Positions 38,915 through 52,529 of a stretch of DNA of 64,000 bases are shown here, one piece after another. The notes under the pieces are model-generated. The model searched no databases. It was not told the origin of the DNA and worked only from the letters and a program-made list of their open reading frames with translations. Every line of letters begins with the position of its first letter. Position 1 is the first letter of the stretch. The translations under genes and the position numbers were made by a program. Source of the stretch: Crossaster papposus (Eukaryota; Echinodermata; Asteroidea; Velatida; Solasteridae); assembly GCA_037893245.1 (NCBI GenBank), contig JBAIAA010000244.1, positions 496,001 through 560,000 of the forward strand, written 5' to 3'.

Positions 38915-40247
38915 AAATATGTAAAGGGAAAGAAGTGTGCATAAGAAATATGTAAAGGGAAAGAAGTGTGCATAAGAAATATGTAAAGGGAAAGAAGTGT
39001 GCATAAGAAATATGTAAAGGGAAAGAAGTGTGCATAAGAAATATGTAAAGGGAAAGAAGTGTGCATAAGAAATATGTAAAGGGAAAGAAGTGTGCATAAG
39101 AAATATGTAAAGGGAAATAAGTGTGCATAAGAAATATGTAAAGGGAAATAAGTGTGCATAAGAAATATGTAAAGGGAAAGAAGTGTGCATAAGAAATATG
39201 TAAAGGGAAAGAAGTGTGCATAAGAAATATGTAAAGGGAAAGAAGTGTGCATAAGAAATATGTAAAGGGAAAGAAGTGTGCATAAGAAATATGTAAAGGG
39301 AAAGAAGTGTGCATAAGAAATATGTAAAGGGAAAGAAGTGTGCATAAGAAATATGTAAAGGGAAATAAGTGTGCATAAGAAATATGTAAAGGGAAAGAAG
39401 TGTGCATAAGAAATATGTAAAGGGAAAGAAGTGTGCATAAGAAATATGTAAAGGGAAAGAAGTGAGCATAAGAAATATGTAAAGGGAAAGAAGTGTGCAT
39501 AAGAAATATGTAAAGGGAAAGAAGTGTGCATAAGAAATATGTAAAGGGAAAGAAGTGTGCATAAGAAATATGTAAAGGGAAAGAAGTGTGCATAAGAAAT
39601 ATGTAAAGGGAAAGAAGTGTGCATAATAAATATGTAAAGGGAAAGAAGTGTGCATAAGAAATATGTAAAGGGAAAGAAGTGTGCATAAGAAATATGTAAA
39701 GGGAAAGAAGTGTGCATAAGAAATATGTAAAGGGAAAGAAGTGTGCATAAGAAATATGTAAAGGGAAAGAAGTGTGCATAAGAAATATGTAAAGGGAAAG
39801 AAGTGTGCATAATAAATATGTAAAGGGAAAGAAGTGTGCATAAGAAATATGTAAAGGGAAAGAAGTGTGCATAAGAAATATGTAAAGGGAAAGAAGTGTG
39901 CATAAGAAATATGTAAAGGGAAAGAAGTGTGCATAAGAAATATGTAAAGGAAAAGAAGTGTGCATAAGAAATATGTAAAGGGAAAGAAGTGTGCATAAGA
40001 AATATGTAAAGGGAAAGAAGTGTGCATAAGAAATATGTAAAGGGAAAGAAGTGTGCATAAGAAATATGTAAAGGGAAAGAAGTGTGCATAAGAAATATGT
40101 AAAGGGAAAGAAGTGTGCATAAGAAATATGTAAAGGGAAAGAAGTGTGCATAAGAAATATGTAAAGGGAAAGAAGTGTGCATAAGAAATATGTAAAGGGA
40201 AAGAAGTGTGCATAAGAAATATGTAAAGGGAAAGAAGTGTGCATAAG

Positions 40248-40283
40248 AAATAAACACATGATGTGGGAACAAGCCCTCGAGTT
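40248..40283. repeat. Type-B 36-mer
   Basis: Canonical type B after exactly 43 31-mers. Confidence 0.93.
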
Positions 40284-41182
40284 AAATATGTAAAGGGAAA
40301 GAAGTGTGCATAAGAAATATGTAAAGGGAAAGAAGTGTGCATAAGAAATATGTAAAGGGAAAGAAGTGTGAATAAGAAATATGTAAAGGGAAAGAAGTGT
40401 GCATAAGAAATATGTAAAGGGAAAGAAGTGTGCATAAGAAATATGTAAAGGGAAAGAAGTGTGCATAAGAAATATGTAAAGGGAAATAAGTGTGCATAAG
40501 AAATATGTAAAGGGAAATAAGTGTGCATAAGAAATATGTAAAGGGAAAGAAGTGTGCATAAGAAATATGTAAAGGGAAAGAAGTGTGCATAAGAAATATG
40601 TAAAGGGAAAGAAGTGTGCATAAGAAATATGTAAAGGAAAAGAAGTGTGCATAAGAAATATGTAAAGGGAAAGAAGTGTGCATAAGAAATATGTAAAGGG
40701 AAAGAAGTGTGCATAAGAAATATGTAAAGGGAAAGAAGTGTGCATAAGAAATATGTAAAGGGAAAGAAGTGTGCATAAGAAATATGTAAAGGGAAAGAAG
40801 TGTGCATAAGAAATATGTAAAGGGAAAGAAGTGTGCATAAGAAATATGTAAAGGGAAAGAAGTGTGCATAAGAAATATGTAAAGGGAAAGAAGTGTGCAT
40901 AAGAAATATGTAAAGGGAAAGAAGTGTGCATAAGAAATATGTAAAGGGAAAGAAGTGTGCATAAGAAATATGTAAAGGGAAAGAAGTGTGCATAAGAAAT
41001 ATGTAAAGGGAAAGAAGTGTGCATAAGAAATATGTAAAGGGAAAGAAGTGTGCATAAGAAATATGTAAAGGGAAAGAAGTGTGCATAAGAAATATGTAAA
41101 GGGAAAGAAGTGTGCATAAGAAATATGTAAAGGGAAAGAAGTGTGCATACGAAATATGTAAAGGGAAAGAAGTGTGCATAAG

Positions 41183-41218
41183 AAATAAACACATGATGTG
41201 GGAACAAGCCCTCGAGTT
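41183..41218. repeat. Type-B 36-mer
   Basis: Canonical type B after 29 31-mers. A CATACG unit lies just upstream, as it does before the element at 44,758; both belong to the zeta duplication. Confidence 0.93.
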
Positions 41219-42644
41219 AAATATGTAAAGGGAAAGAAGTGTGCATAAGAAATATGTAAAGGGAAAGAAGTGTGCATAAGAAATATGTAAAGGGAAAGAA
41301 GTGTGCATAAGAAATATGTAAAGGGAAAGAAGTGTGCATAATAAATATGTAAAGGGAAAGAAGTGTGCATAAGAAATATGTAAAGGGAAAGAAGTGTGCA
41401 TAAGAAATATGTAAAGGGAAAGAAGTGTGCATAAGAAATATGTAAAGGGAAAGAAGTGTGCATAAGAAATATGTAAAGGGAAAGGAGTGTGCATAAGAAA
41501 TATGTAAAGGGAAAGAAGTGTGCAAAAGAAATATGTAAAGGGAAAGAAGTGTGCATAAGAAATATGTAAAGGGAAAGAAGTGTGCATAAGAAATATGTAA
41601 AGGGAAAGAAGTGTGCATAAGAAATATGTAAAGGGAAAGAAGTGTGCATAAGAAATACGTAAAGGGAAAGAAGTGTGCATAAGAAATATGTAAAGGGAAA
41701 GAAGTGTGCATAAGAAATATGTAAAGGGAAAGAAGTGTGCATAAGAAATATGTAAAGGGAAAGAAGTGTGCATAAGAAATATGTAAATGGAAAGAAGTGT
41801 GCATAAGAAATATGTAAAGGGAAAGAAGTGTGCATAAGAAATATGTAAAGGGAAAGAAGTGTGCATAAGAAATATGTAAAGGGAAAGAAGTGTGCATAAG
41901 GAATATGTAAAGGAAAAGAAGTGTGCATAAGAAATATGTAAAGGGAAAGAAGTGTGCATAAGAAATATGTAAAGGGAAAGAAGTGTGCATAAGAAATATG
42001 TAAAGGGAAAGAAGTGTGCATAAGAAATATGTAAAGGGAAAGAAGTGTGCATACGAAATATGTAAAGGGAAAGAAGTGTGCATAAGAAATATGTAAAGGA
42101 AAAGAAGTGTGCATAAGAAATATGTAAAGGGAAAGAAGTGTGCATAAGAAATATGTAAAGGGAAAGAAGTGTGCATAAGAAATATGTAAAGGGAAAGAAG
42201 TGTGCATAAGAAATATGTAAAGGGAAAGAAGTGTGCATAAGAAATATGTAAATGGAAAGAAGTGTGCATAAGAAATATGTAAAGGGAAAGAAGTGTGCAT
42301 AAGAAATATGTAAAGGGAAAGAAGTGTGCATAAGAAATATGTAAAGGGAAAGAAGTGTGCATAAGAAATATGTAAAGGGAAAGAAGTGTGCATAAGAAAT
42401 ATGTAAAGGGAAAGAAGTGTGCATAAGAAATATGTAAAGGGAAAGAAGTGTGCATAAGAAATATGTAAAGGGAAAGAAGTGTGCATAAGAAATATGTAAA
42501 GGGAAAGAAGTGTGCATAAGAAATATGTAAAGGGAAAGAAGTGTGCATAAGAAATATGTAAAGGGAAAGAAGTGTGCATAAGAAATATGTAAAGGGAAAG
42601 AAGTGTGCATAAGAAATATGTAAAGGGAAAGAAGTGTGCATAAG

Positions 42645-42680
42645 AAATAAACACATGATGTGGGAACAAGCCCTCGAGTT
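42645..42680. repeat. Type-B 36-mer
   Basis: Canonical type B, 46 31-mers after the previous one. Its zeta partner is at 46,220. Confidence 0.93.
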
Positions 42681-44757
42681 AAATATGTAAAGGGAAAGAA
42701 GTGTGCATAAGAAATATGTAAAGGGAAAGAAGTGTGCATAAGAAATATGTAAAGGGAAAGAAGTGTGCATAAGAAATATGTAAAGGGAAAGAAGTGTGCA
42801 TAAGAAATATGTAAAGGGAAAGAAGTGTGCATAAGAAATATGTAAAGGGAAAGAAGTGTGCATAAGAAATATGTAAAGGGAAAGAAGTGTGCATAAGAAA
42901 TATGTAAAGGGAAATAAGTGTGCATAAGAAATATGTAAAGGGAAAGAAGTGTGCATAAGAAATATGTAAAGGGAAAGAAGTGTGCATAAGAAATATGTAA
43001 AGGGAAAGAAGTGTGCATAAGAAATATGTAAAGGGAAAGAAGTGTGCATAAGAAATATGTAAAGGGAAAGAAGTGTGCATAAGAAATATGTAAAGGGAAA
43101 GAAGTGTGCATAAGAAATATGTAAAGGGAAAGAAGTGTGCATAAGAAATATGTAAAGGGAAAGAAGTGTGCATAAGAAATATGTAAAGGGAAAGAAGTGT
43201 GCATAAGAAATATGTAAAGGGAAAGAAGTGTGCATAAGAAATATGTAAAGGGAAAGAAGTGTGCATAAGAAATATGTAAAGGGAAAGAAGTGTGCATAAG
43301 AAATATGTAAAGGGAAAGAAGTGTGCATAAGAAATATGTAAAGGGAAAGAAGTGTGCATAAGAAATATGTAAAGGGAAAGAAGTGTGCATAAGAAATATG
43401 TAAAGGAAAAGAAGTGTGCATAAGAAATATGTAAAGGGAAAGAAGTGTGCATAAGAAATATGTAAAGGAAAAGAAGTGTGCATACGAAATATGTAAAGGG
43501 AAAGAAGTGTGCATAAGAAATATGTAAAGGGAAAAAAGTGTGCATAAGAAATATGTAAAGGGAAAGAAGTGTGCATAAGAAATATGTAAAGGGAAAGAAG
43601 TGTGCATAAGAAATATGTAAAGGGAAAGAAGTGTGCATAAGAAATATGTAAAGGGAAAGAAGTGTGCATAAGAAATATGTAAAGGGAAAGAAGTGTGCAT
43701 AAGAAATATGTAAAGGGAAAGAAGTGTGCATAAGAAATATGTAAAGGGAAAGAAGTGTCCATAAGAAATATGTAGGGGGAAAGAAGTGTGCATAAGAAAT
43801 ATGTAAAGGGAAAGAAGTGTGCATAAGAAATATGTAAAGGGAAAGAAGTGTGCATAAGAAATATGTAAAGGGAAAGAAGTGTGCATAAGAAATATGTAAA
43901 GGGAAAGAAGTGTGCATAAGAAATATGTAAAGGGAAAGAAGTGTGCATAAGAAAAATGTAAAGGGAAAGAAGTGTGCATAAGAAATATGTAAAGGGAAAG
44001 AAGTGTGTATAAGAAATATGTAAAGGGAAAGAAGTGTGCATAAGAAATATGTAAAGGGAAAGAAGTGTGCATAAGAAATATGTAAAGGGAAAGAAGTGTG
44101 CATAAGAAATATGTAAAGGGAAAGAAGTGTGCATAAGAAATATGTAAAGGGAAAAAAGTGTGCATAAGAAATATGTAAAGGGAAAGAAGTGTGCATAAGA
44201 AATATGTAAAGGGAAAGAAGTGTGCATAAGAAATATGTAAAGGGAAAGAAGTGTGCATAAGAAATAGTTAAAGGGAAAGAAGTGTCCATAAGAGATATGT
44301 AGGGGGAAAGAAGTGTGCATAAGAAATATGTAAAGGGAAAGAAGTGTGCATAAGAAATATGTAAAGGGAAAGAAGTGTGCATAAGAAATATGTAAAGGGA
44401 AAGAAGTGTGCATAAGAAATATGTAAAGGGAAAGAAGTGTGCATAAGAAATATGTAAAGGGAAAGAAGTGTGCATAAGAAATATGTAAAGGGAAAGAAGT
44501 GTGCATAAGAAATATGTAAAGGGAAAGAAGTGTGCATAAGAAATATGTAAAGGGAAAGAAGTGTGCATAAGAAATATGTAAAGGGAAAGAAGTGTGCATA
44601 AGAAATATGTAAAGGGAAAGAAGTGTGCATAAGAAATATGTAAAGGGAAAGAAGTGTGCATAAGAAATATGTAAAGGAAAAGAAGTGTGCATAAGAAATA
44701 TGTAAAGGGAAAGAAGTGTGCATACGAAATATGTAAAGGGAAAGAAGTGTGCATAAG

Positions 44758-44793
44758 AAATAAACACATGATGTGGGAACAAGCCCTCGAGTT
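44758..44793. repeat. Type-B 36-mer
   Basis: Canonical type B, 67 31-mers after the previous one. It lies at the junction of the two zeta copies. Confidence 0.93.
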
Positions 44794-46219
44794 AAATATG
44801 TAAAGGGAAAGAAGTGTGCATAAGAAATATGTAAAGGGAAAGAAGTGTGCATAAGAAATATGTAAAGGGAAAGAAGTGTGCATAAGAAATATGTAAAGGG
44901 AAAGAAGTGTGCATAATAAATATGTAAAGGGAAAGAAGTGTGCATAAGAAATATGTAAAGGGAAAGAAGTGTGCATAAGAAATATGTAAAGGGAAAGAAG
45001 TGTGCATAAGAAATATGTAAAGGGAAAGAAGTGTGCATAAGAAATATGTAAAGGGAAAGGAGTGTGCATAAGAAATATGTAAAGGGAAAGAAGTGTGCAT
45101 AAGAAATATGTAAAGGGAAAGAAGTGTGCATAAGAAATATGTAAAGGGAAAGAAGTGTGCATAAGAAATATGTAAAGGGAAAGAAGTGTGCATAAGAAAT
45201 ATGTAAAGGGAAAGAAGTGTGCATAAGAAATATGTAAAGGGAAAGAAGTGTGCATAAGAAATATGTAAAGGGAAAGAAGTGTGCATAAGAAATATGTAAA
45301 GGGAAAGAAGTGTGCATAAGAAATATGTAAAGGGAAAGAAGTGTGCATAAGAAATATGTAAATGGAAAGAAGTGTGCATAAGAAATATGTAAAGGGAAAG
45401 AAGTGTGCATAAGAAATATGTAAAGGGAAAGAAGTGTGCATAAGAAATATGTAAAGGGAAAGAAGTGTGCATAAGGAATATGTAAAGGAAAAGAAGTGTG
45501 CATAAGAAATATGTAAAGGGAAAGAAGTGTGCATAAGAAATATGTAAAGGGAAAGAAGTGTGCATAAGAAATATGTAAAGGGAAAGAAGTGTGCATAAGA
45601 AATATGTAAAGGGAAAGAAGTGTGCATACGAAATATGTAAAGGGAAAGAAGTGTGCATAAGAAATATGTAAAGGAAAAGAAGTGTGCATAAGAAATATGT
45701 AAAGGGAAAGAAGTGTGCATAAGAAATATGTAAAGGGAAAGAAGTATGCATAAGAAATATGTAAAGGGAAAGAAGTGTGCATAAGAAATATGTAAAGGGA
45801 AAGAAGTGTGCATAAGAAATATGTAAATGGAAAGAAGTGTGCATAAGAAATATGTAAAGGGAAAGAAGTGTGCATAAGAAATATGTAAAGGGAAAGAAGT
45901 GTGCATAAGAAATATGTAAAGGGAAAGAAGTGTGCATAAGAAATATGTAAAGGGAAAGAAGTGTGCATAAGAAATATGTAAAGGGAAAGAAGTGTGCATA
46001 AGAAATATGTAAAGGGAAAGAAGTGTGCATAAGAAATATGTAAAGGGAAAGAAGTGTGCATAAGAAATATGTAAAGGGAAAGAAGTGTGCATAAGAAATA
46101 TGTAAAGGGAAAGAAGTGTGCATAAGAAATATGTAAAGGGAAAGAAGTGTGCATAAGAAATATGTAAAGGGAAAGAAGTGTGCATAAGAAATATGTAAAG
46201 GGAAAGAAGTGTGCATAAG

Positions 46220-46255
46220 AAATAAACACATGATGTGGGAACAAGCCCTCGAGTT
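46220..46255. repeat. Type-B 36-mer
   Basis: Canonical type B in zeta copy 2. It is followed by the longest 36-mer-free run of the window, 201 31-mers. Confidence 0.93.
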
Positions 46256-49200
46256 AAATATGTAAAGGGAAAGAAGTGTGCATAAGAAATATGTAAAGGG
46301 AAAGAAGTGTGCATAAGAAATATGTAAAGGGAAAGAAGTGTGCATAAGAAATATGTAAAGGGAAAGAAGTGTGCATAAGAAATATGTAAAGGGAAAGAAG
46401 TGTGCATAAGAAATATGTAAAGGGAAAGAAGTGTGCATAAGAAATATGTAAAGGGAAAGAAGTGTGCATAAGAAATATGTAAAGGGAAATAAGTGTGCAT
46501 AAGAAATATGTAAAGGGAAAGAAGTGTGCATAAGAAATATGTAAAGGGAAAGAAGTGTGCATAAGAAATATGTAAAGGGAAAGAAGTGTGCATAAGAAAT
46601 ATGTAAAGGGAAAGAAGTGTGCATAAGAAATATGTAAAGGGAAAGAAGTGTGCATAAGAAATATGTAAAGGGAAAGAAGTGTGCATAAGAAATATGTAAA
46701 GGGAAAGAAGTGTGCATAAGAAATATGTAAAGGGAAAGAAGTGTGCATAAGAAATATGTAAAGGGAAAGAAGTGTGCATAAGAAATATGTAAAGGGAAAG
46801 AAGTGTGCATAAGAAATATGTAAAGGGAAAGAAGTGTGCATAAGAAATATGTAAAGGGAAAGAAGTGTGCATAAGAAATATGTAAAGGGAAAGAAGTGTG
46901 CATAAGAAATATGTAAAGGGAAAGAAGTGTGCATAAGAAATATGTAAAGGGAAAGAAGTGTGCATAAGAAATATGTAAAGGAAAAGAAGTGTGCATAAGA
47001 AATATGTAAAGGGAAAGAAGTGTGCATAAGAAATATGTAAAGGAAAAGAAGTGTGCATACGAAATATGTAAAGGGAAAGAAGTGTGCATAAGAAATATGT
47101 AAAGGGAAAAAAGTGTGCATAAGAAATATGTAAAGGGAAAGAAGTGTGCATAAGAAATATGTAAAGGGAAAGAAGTGTGCATAAGAAATATGTAAAGGGA
47201 AAGAAGTGTGCATAAGAAATATGTAAAGGGAAAGAAGTGTGCATAAGAAATATGTAAAGGGAAAGAAGTGTGCATAAGAAATATGTAAAGGGAAAGAAGT
47301 GTGCATAAGAAATATGTAAAGGGAAAGAAGTGTCCATAAGAAATATGTAGGGGGAAAGAAGTGTGCATAAGAAATATGTAAAGGGAAAGAAGTGTGCATA
47401 AGAAATATGTAAAGGGAAAGAAGTGTGCATAAGAAATATGTAAAGGGAAAGAAGTGTGCATAAGAAATATGTAAAGGGAAAGAAGTGTGCATAAGAAATA
47501 TGTAAAGGGAAAGAAGTGTGCATAAGAAAAATGTAAAGGGAAAGAAGTGTGCATAAGAAATATGTAAAGGGAAAGAAGTGTGTATAAGAAATATGTAAAG
47601 GGAAAGAAGTGTGCATAAGAAATATGTAAAGGGAAAGAAGTGTGCATAAGAAATATGTAAAGGGAAAGAAGTGTGCATAAGAAATATGTAAAGGGAAAGA
47701 AGTGTGCATAAGAAATATGTAAAGGGAAAAAAGTGTGCATAAGAAATATGTAAAGGGAAAGAAGTGTGCATAAGAAATATGTAAAGGGAAAGAAGTGTGC
47801 ATAAGAAATATGTAAAGGGAAAGAAGTGTGCATAAGAAATAGTTAAAGGGAAAGAAGTGTCCATAAGAGATATGTAGGGGGAAAGAAGTGTGCATAAGAA
47901 ATATGTAAAGGGAAAGAAGTGTGCATAAGAAATATGTAAAGGGAAAGAAGTGTGCATAAGAAATATGTAAAGGGAAAGAAGTGTGCATAAGAAATATGTA
48001 AAGGGAAAGAAGTGTGCATAAGAAATATGTAAAGGGAAAGAAGTGTGCATAAGAAATATGTAAAGGGAAAGAAGTGTGCATAAGAAATATGTAAAGGGAA
48101 AGAAGTGTGCATAAGAAATATGTAAAGGGAAAGAAGTGTGCATAAGAAATATGTAAAGGGAAAGAAGTGTGCATAAGAAATATGTAAAGGGAAAGAAGTG
48201 TGCATAAGAAATATGTAAAGGGAAAGAAGTGTGCATAAGAAATATGTAAAGGAAAAGAAGTGTGCATAAGAAATATGTAAAGGGAAAGAAGTGTGCATAA
48301 GAAATATGTAAAGGAAAAGAAGTGTGCATAAGAAATATGTAAAGGAAAAGAAGTGTGCATACGAAATATGTAAAGGGAAAGAAGTGTGCATAAGAAATAT
48401 GTAAAGGGAAAGAAGTGTGCATAAGAAATATGTAAAGGGAAAGAAGTGTGCATAAGAAATATGTAAAGGGAAAGAAGTGTGCATAAGAAATATGTAAAGG
48501 GAAAGAAGTGTGCATAAGAAATATGTAAAGGGAAAGAAGTGTGCATAAGAAATATGTAAAGGGAAAGAAGTGTGCATAAGAAATATGTAAAGGGAAAGAA
48601 GTGAGCATAAGAAATATGTAAAGGGAAAGAAGTGTGCATACGAAATATGTAAAGGGAAAGAAGTGTGCATAAGAAATATGTAAAGGGAAAGAAGTGTGCA
48701 TAAGAAATATGTAAAGGGAAAGAAATGTGCATAAGAAATATGTAAAGGGAAAGAAGTGTGCATAGGAAATATGTAAAGGGAAAGAAGTGTGCATAAGAAA
48801 TATGTAAAGGGAAAGAAGTGTGCATAAGAAATATGTAAAGGGAAAGAAGTGTGCATAAGAAATATGTAAAGGGAAAGAAGTGTGCATAAGAAATATGTAA
48901 AGGGAAAGAAGTGTGCATAAGAAATATGTAAAGGGAAAGAAGTGTGCATAAGAAATATGTAAAGGGAAAGAAGTGTGCATAAGAAATATGTAAAGGGAAA
49001 GAAGTGTGCATAGGAAATATGTAAAGGGAAAGAAGTGTGCATAAGAAATATGTAAAGGGAAAGAAGTGTGCATAAGAAATATGTAAAGGGAAAGAAGTGT
49101 GCATAAGAAATATGTAAAGGGAAAGAAGTGTGCATAAGAAATATGTAAAGGGAAAGAAGTGTGCATAAGAAATATGTAAAGGGAAAGAAGTGTGCATAAG

Positions 49201-49501
49201 AAATATGTAAAGGGAAAGAAGTGTGCATAAGAAATATGTAAAGGGAAAGAAGTGTGCATAAGAAATATGTAAAGGGAAAGAAGTGTGCATAAGAAATATG
49301 TAAAGGGAAAGAAGTGTGCATAAGAAATATGTAAAGGGAAAGAAGTGTGCATAAGAAATATGTAAAGGGAAAGAAGTGTGCATAAGAAATTTGTAAAGGG
49401 AAAGAAGTGTGCATAAGAAATATGTAAAGGGAAAGAAGTGTGCATAATAAATATGTAAAGGGAAAGAAGTGTGCATAAGAAATATGTAAAGGGAAAGAAG
49501 T

Positions 49502-49734
49502 GTGCATAAAAAAATATGTAAAGGGAAAGAAGTGTGCATAAGAAATATGTAAAGGGAAAGAAGTGTGCATAAGAAATATGTAAAGGGAAAGAAGTGTGCA
49601 TAAGAAATATGTAAAGGGAAAGAAGTGTGCATAAGAAATATGTAAAGGGAAAGAAGTGTGCATAAGAAATATGTAAAGGGAAAGAAGTGTGCATAAGAAA
49701 TATGTAAAGGGAACGAAGTGTGCATGTGCATAAG
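49502..49734. repeat. 31-mers with two insertions
   Basis: One unit boundary reads CATAAAAAAATATG, one base longer than normal near 49,508. Near 49,721 the unit reads GAACGAAGTGTGCATGTGCATAAG in two overlapping parts, a 6-bp gain (extra TGCATG). Together these explain why the run from 46,256 to 52,493 is 201 units plus 7 bases. Confidence 0.88.
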
Positions 49735-51563
49735 AAATATGTAAAGGGAAAGAAGTGTGCATAAGAAATATGTAAAGGGAAAGAAGTGTGCATAAGAAAT
49801 ATGTAAAGGGAAAGAAGTGTGCATAAGAAATATGTAAAGGGAAAGAAGTGTGCATAAGAAATATGTAAAGGGAAAGAAGTGTGCATAAGAAATATGTAAA
49901 GGGAAAGAAGTGTGCATAAGAAATATGTAAAGGGAAAGAAGTGTGCATAAGAAATATGTAAAGGGAAAGAAGTGTGCATAAGAAATATGTAAAGGGAAAG
50001 AAGTGTGCATAAGAAATATGTAAAGGGAAAGAAGTGTGCATAAGAAATATGTAAAGGGAAAGAAGTGTGCATAAGAAATATGTAAAGGGAAAGAAGTGTG
50101 CATAAGAAATATGTAAAGGGAAAGAAGTGTGCATAAGAAATATGTAAAGGGAAAGAAGTGTGCATAAGAAATATGTAAAGGGAAAGAAGTGTGCATAAGA
50201 AATATGTAAAGGGAAAGAAGTGTGCATAAGAAATATGTAAAGGGAAAGAAGTGTGCATAAGAAATATGTAAAGGGAAAGAAGTGTGCATAAGAAATATGT
50301 AAAGGGAAAGAAGTGTGCATAAGAAATATGTAAAGGGAAAGAAGTGTGCATAAGAAATATGTAAAGGGAAAGAAGTGTGCATAAGAAATATGTAAAGGGA
50401 AAGAAGTGTGCATAAGAAATATGTAAAGGGAAAGAAGTGTGCATAAGAAATATGTAAAGGGAAAGAAGTGTGCATAAGAAATATGTAAAGGGAAAGAAGT
50501 GTGCATAAGAAATATGTAAAGGGAAAGAAGTGTGCATAAGAAATATGTAAAGGGAAAGAAGTGTGCATAAGAAATATGTAAAGGGAAAGAAGTGTGCATA
50601 AGAAATATGTAAAGGGAAAGAAGTGTGCATAAGAAATATGTAAAGGGAAAGAAGTGTGCATAAGAAATATGTAAAGGGAAAGAAGTGTGCATAAGAAATA
50701 TGTAAAGGGAAAGAAGTGTGCATAAGAAATATGTAAAGGGAAAGAAGTGTGCATAAGAAATATGTAAAGGGAAAGAAGTGTGCATAAGAAATATGTAAAG
50801 GGAAAGAAGTGTGCATAAGAAATATGTAAAGGGAAAGAAGTGTGCATAAGAAATATGTAAAGGGAAAGAAGTGTGCATAAGAAATATGTAAAGGGAAAGA
50901 AGTGTGCATAAGAAATATGTAAAGGGAAAGAAGTGTGCATAAGAAATATGTAAATGGAAAGAAGTGTGCATAAGAAATATGTAAAGGGAAAGAAGTGTGC
51001 ATAAGAAATATGTAAAGGGAAAGAAGTGTGCATAAGAAATATGTAAAGGGAAAGAAGTGTGCATAAGAAATATGTAAAGGGAAAGAAGTGTGCATAAGAA
51101 ATATGTAAAGGGAAAGAAGTGTGCATAAGAAATATGTAAAGGGAAAGAAGTGTGCATAAGAAATATGTAAAGGGAAAGAAGTGTGCATAAGAAATATGTA
51201 AAGGGAAAGAAGTGTGCATAAGAAATATGTAAAGGGAAAGAAGTGTGCATAAGAAATATGTAAAGGGAAAGAAGTGTGCATAAGAAATATGTAAAGGGAA
51301 AGAAGTGTGCATAAGAAATATGTAAAGGGAAAGAAGTGTGCATAAGAAATATGTAAAGGGAAAGAAGTGTGCATAAGAAATATGTAAAGGGAAAGAAGTG
51401 TGCATAAGAAATATGTAAAGGGAAAGAAGTGTGCATAAGAAATATGTAAAGGGAAAGAAGTGTGCATAAGAAATATGTAAAGGGAAAGAAGTGTGCATAA
51501 GAAATATGTAAAGGGAAAGAAGTGTGCATAAGAAATATGTAAAGGGAAAGAAGTGTGCATAAT
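49735..51563. repeat. Nearly homogeneous 31-mer run (59 units)
   Basis: Thirty-nine consecutive units (49,735-50,943) look identical to the consensus. The next has GTAAATGG. The following units are again canonical up to a CATAAT at the end of the run. Only two substitutions were seen in 1.8 kb. It starts right after the 6-bp insertion. Confidence 0.85.
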
Positions 51564-52493
51564 AAATATGTAAAGGGAAAGAAGTGTGCATAAGAAATAT
51601 GTAAAGGGAAAGAAGTGTGCATAAGAAATATGTAAAGGGAAAGAAGTGTGCATAAGAAATATGTAAAGGGAAAGAAGTGTGCATAAGAAATATGTAAAGG
51701 GAAAGAAGTGTGCATGAGAAATATGTAAAGGGAAAGAAGTGTGCATAAGAAATATGTAAAGGGAAAGAAGTGTGCATAAGAAATATGTAAAGGGAAAGAA
51801 GTGTGCATAAGAAATATGTAAAGGGAAAGAAGTGTGCATAAGAAATATGTAAAGGGAAAGAAGTGTGCATAAGAAATATGTAAAGGGAAAGAAGTGTGCA
51901 TAAGAAATATGTAAAGGGAAAGAAGTGTGCATAAGAAATATGTAAAGGGAAAGAAGTGTGCATAAGAAATATGTAAAGGGAAAGAAGTGTGCATAAGACA
52001 TATGTAAAGGGAAAGAAGTGTGCATAAGAAATATGTAAAGGGAAAGAAGTGTGCATAAGAAATATGTAAAGGGAAAGAAGTGTGCATAAGAAATATGTAA
52101 AGGGAAAGAAGTGTGCATAAGAAATATGTAAAGGGAAAGAAGTGTGCATATGAAATATGTAAAGGGAAAGAAGTGTGCATAAGAAATATGTAAAGGGAAA
52201 GAAGTGTGCATAAGAAATATGTAAAGGGAAAGAAGTGTGCATAAGAAATATGTAAAGGGAAAGAAGTGTGCATAAGAAATATGTAAAGGGAAAGAAGTGT
52301 GCATAAGAAATATGTAAAGGGAAAGAAGTGTGCATAAGAAATATGTAAAGGGAAAGAAGTGTGCATAAGAAATATGTAAAGGAAAAGAAGTGTGCATAAG
52401 AAATATGTAAAGGGAAAGAAGTGTGCATAAGAAATATGTAAAGGGAAAGAAGTGTGCATAAGAAATATGTAAAGGGAAAGAAGTGTGCATAAG

Positions 52494-52529
52494 AAATAAA
52501 CACATGATGTCGGGACAAGCCCTCGAGTT
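52494..52529. repeat. Type-C 36-mer
   Basis: The core reads CACATGATGTCGGGAC. It has the type-B A at position 11, the type-A CpG at 18-19 and a private A to G at position 21. Confidence 0.93.

Larger units (their letters stand above)
41147..44721. repeat. Higher-order repeat zeta, copy 1 (3,575 bp)
   Basis: Private variants recur 3,575 bp downstream: CATAATAAAT near 41,338, AAAGGAGTG near 41,483, GTAAATGG near 41,785, CATAAGGAAT near 41,895, GTGTCCATAAG near 43,757 followed by TAGGGGG, GAAAAATG near 43,952, GTGTGTATAAG near 44,005, GAAATAGTTAAAG near 44,261 and AGAGATATGTAGGGGG near 44,291. A TGCAAAAG unit near 41,523 is present in this copy only. Edges are approximate because canonical units match trivially. 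Confidence 0.9.
44722..48290. repeat. Higher-order repeat zeta, copy 2
   Basis: Tandem with copy 1. Markers recur near 44,913, 45,058, 45,360, 45,470, 47,332, 47,527, 47,580, 47,836 and 47,866, and the type-B element of 42,645 recurs at 46,220. The CATACG unit and type-B element that end copy 1 are not found at the matching place here, so correspondence ends near 48,290. Confidence 0.89.

Noticed and set aside
42679-52518. Minus-strand reading frame of 3,279 codons, and many similar ones, as real genes
   Set aside because: The frame consists only of the satellite in translation. Equally long frames overlap it in other minus-strand frames, it starts at TTG inside a 36-mer and ends at a 36-mer junction, and it has no non-repeat domain, promoter or splice evidence.
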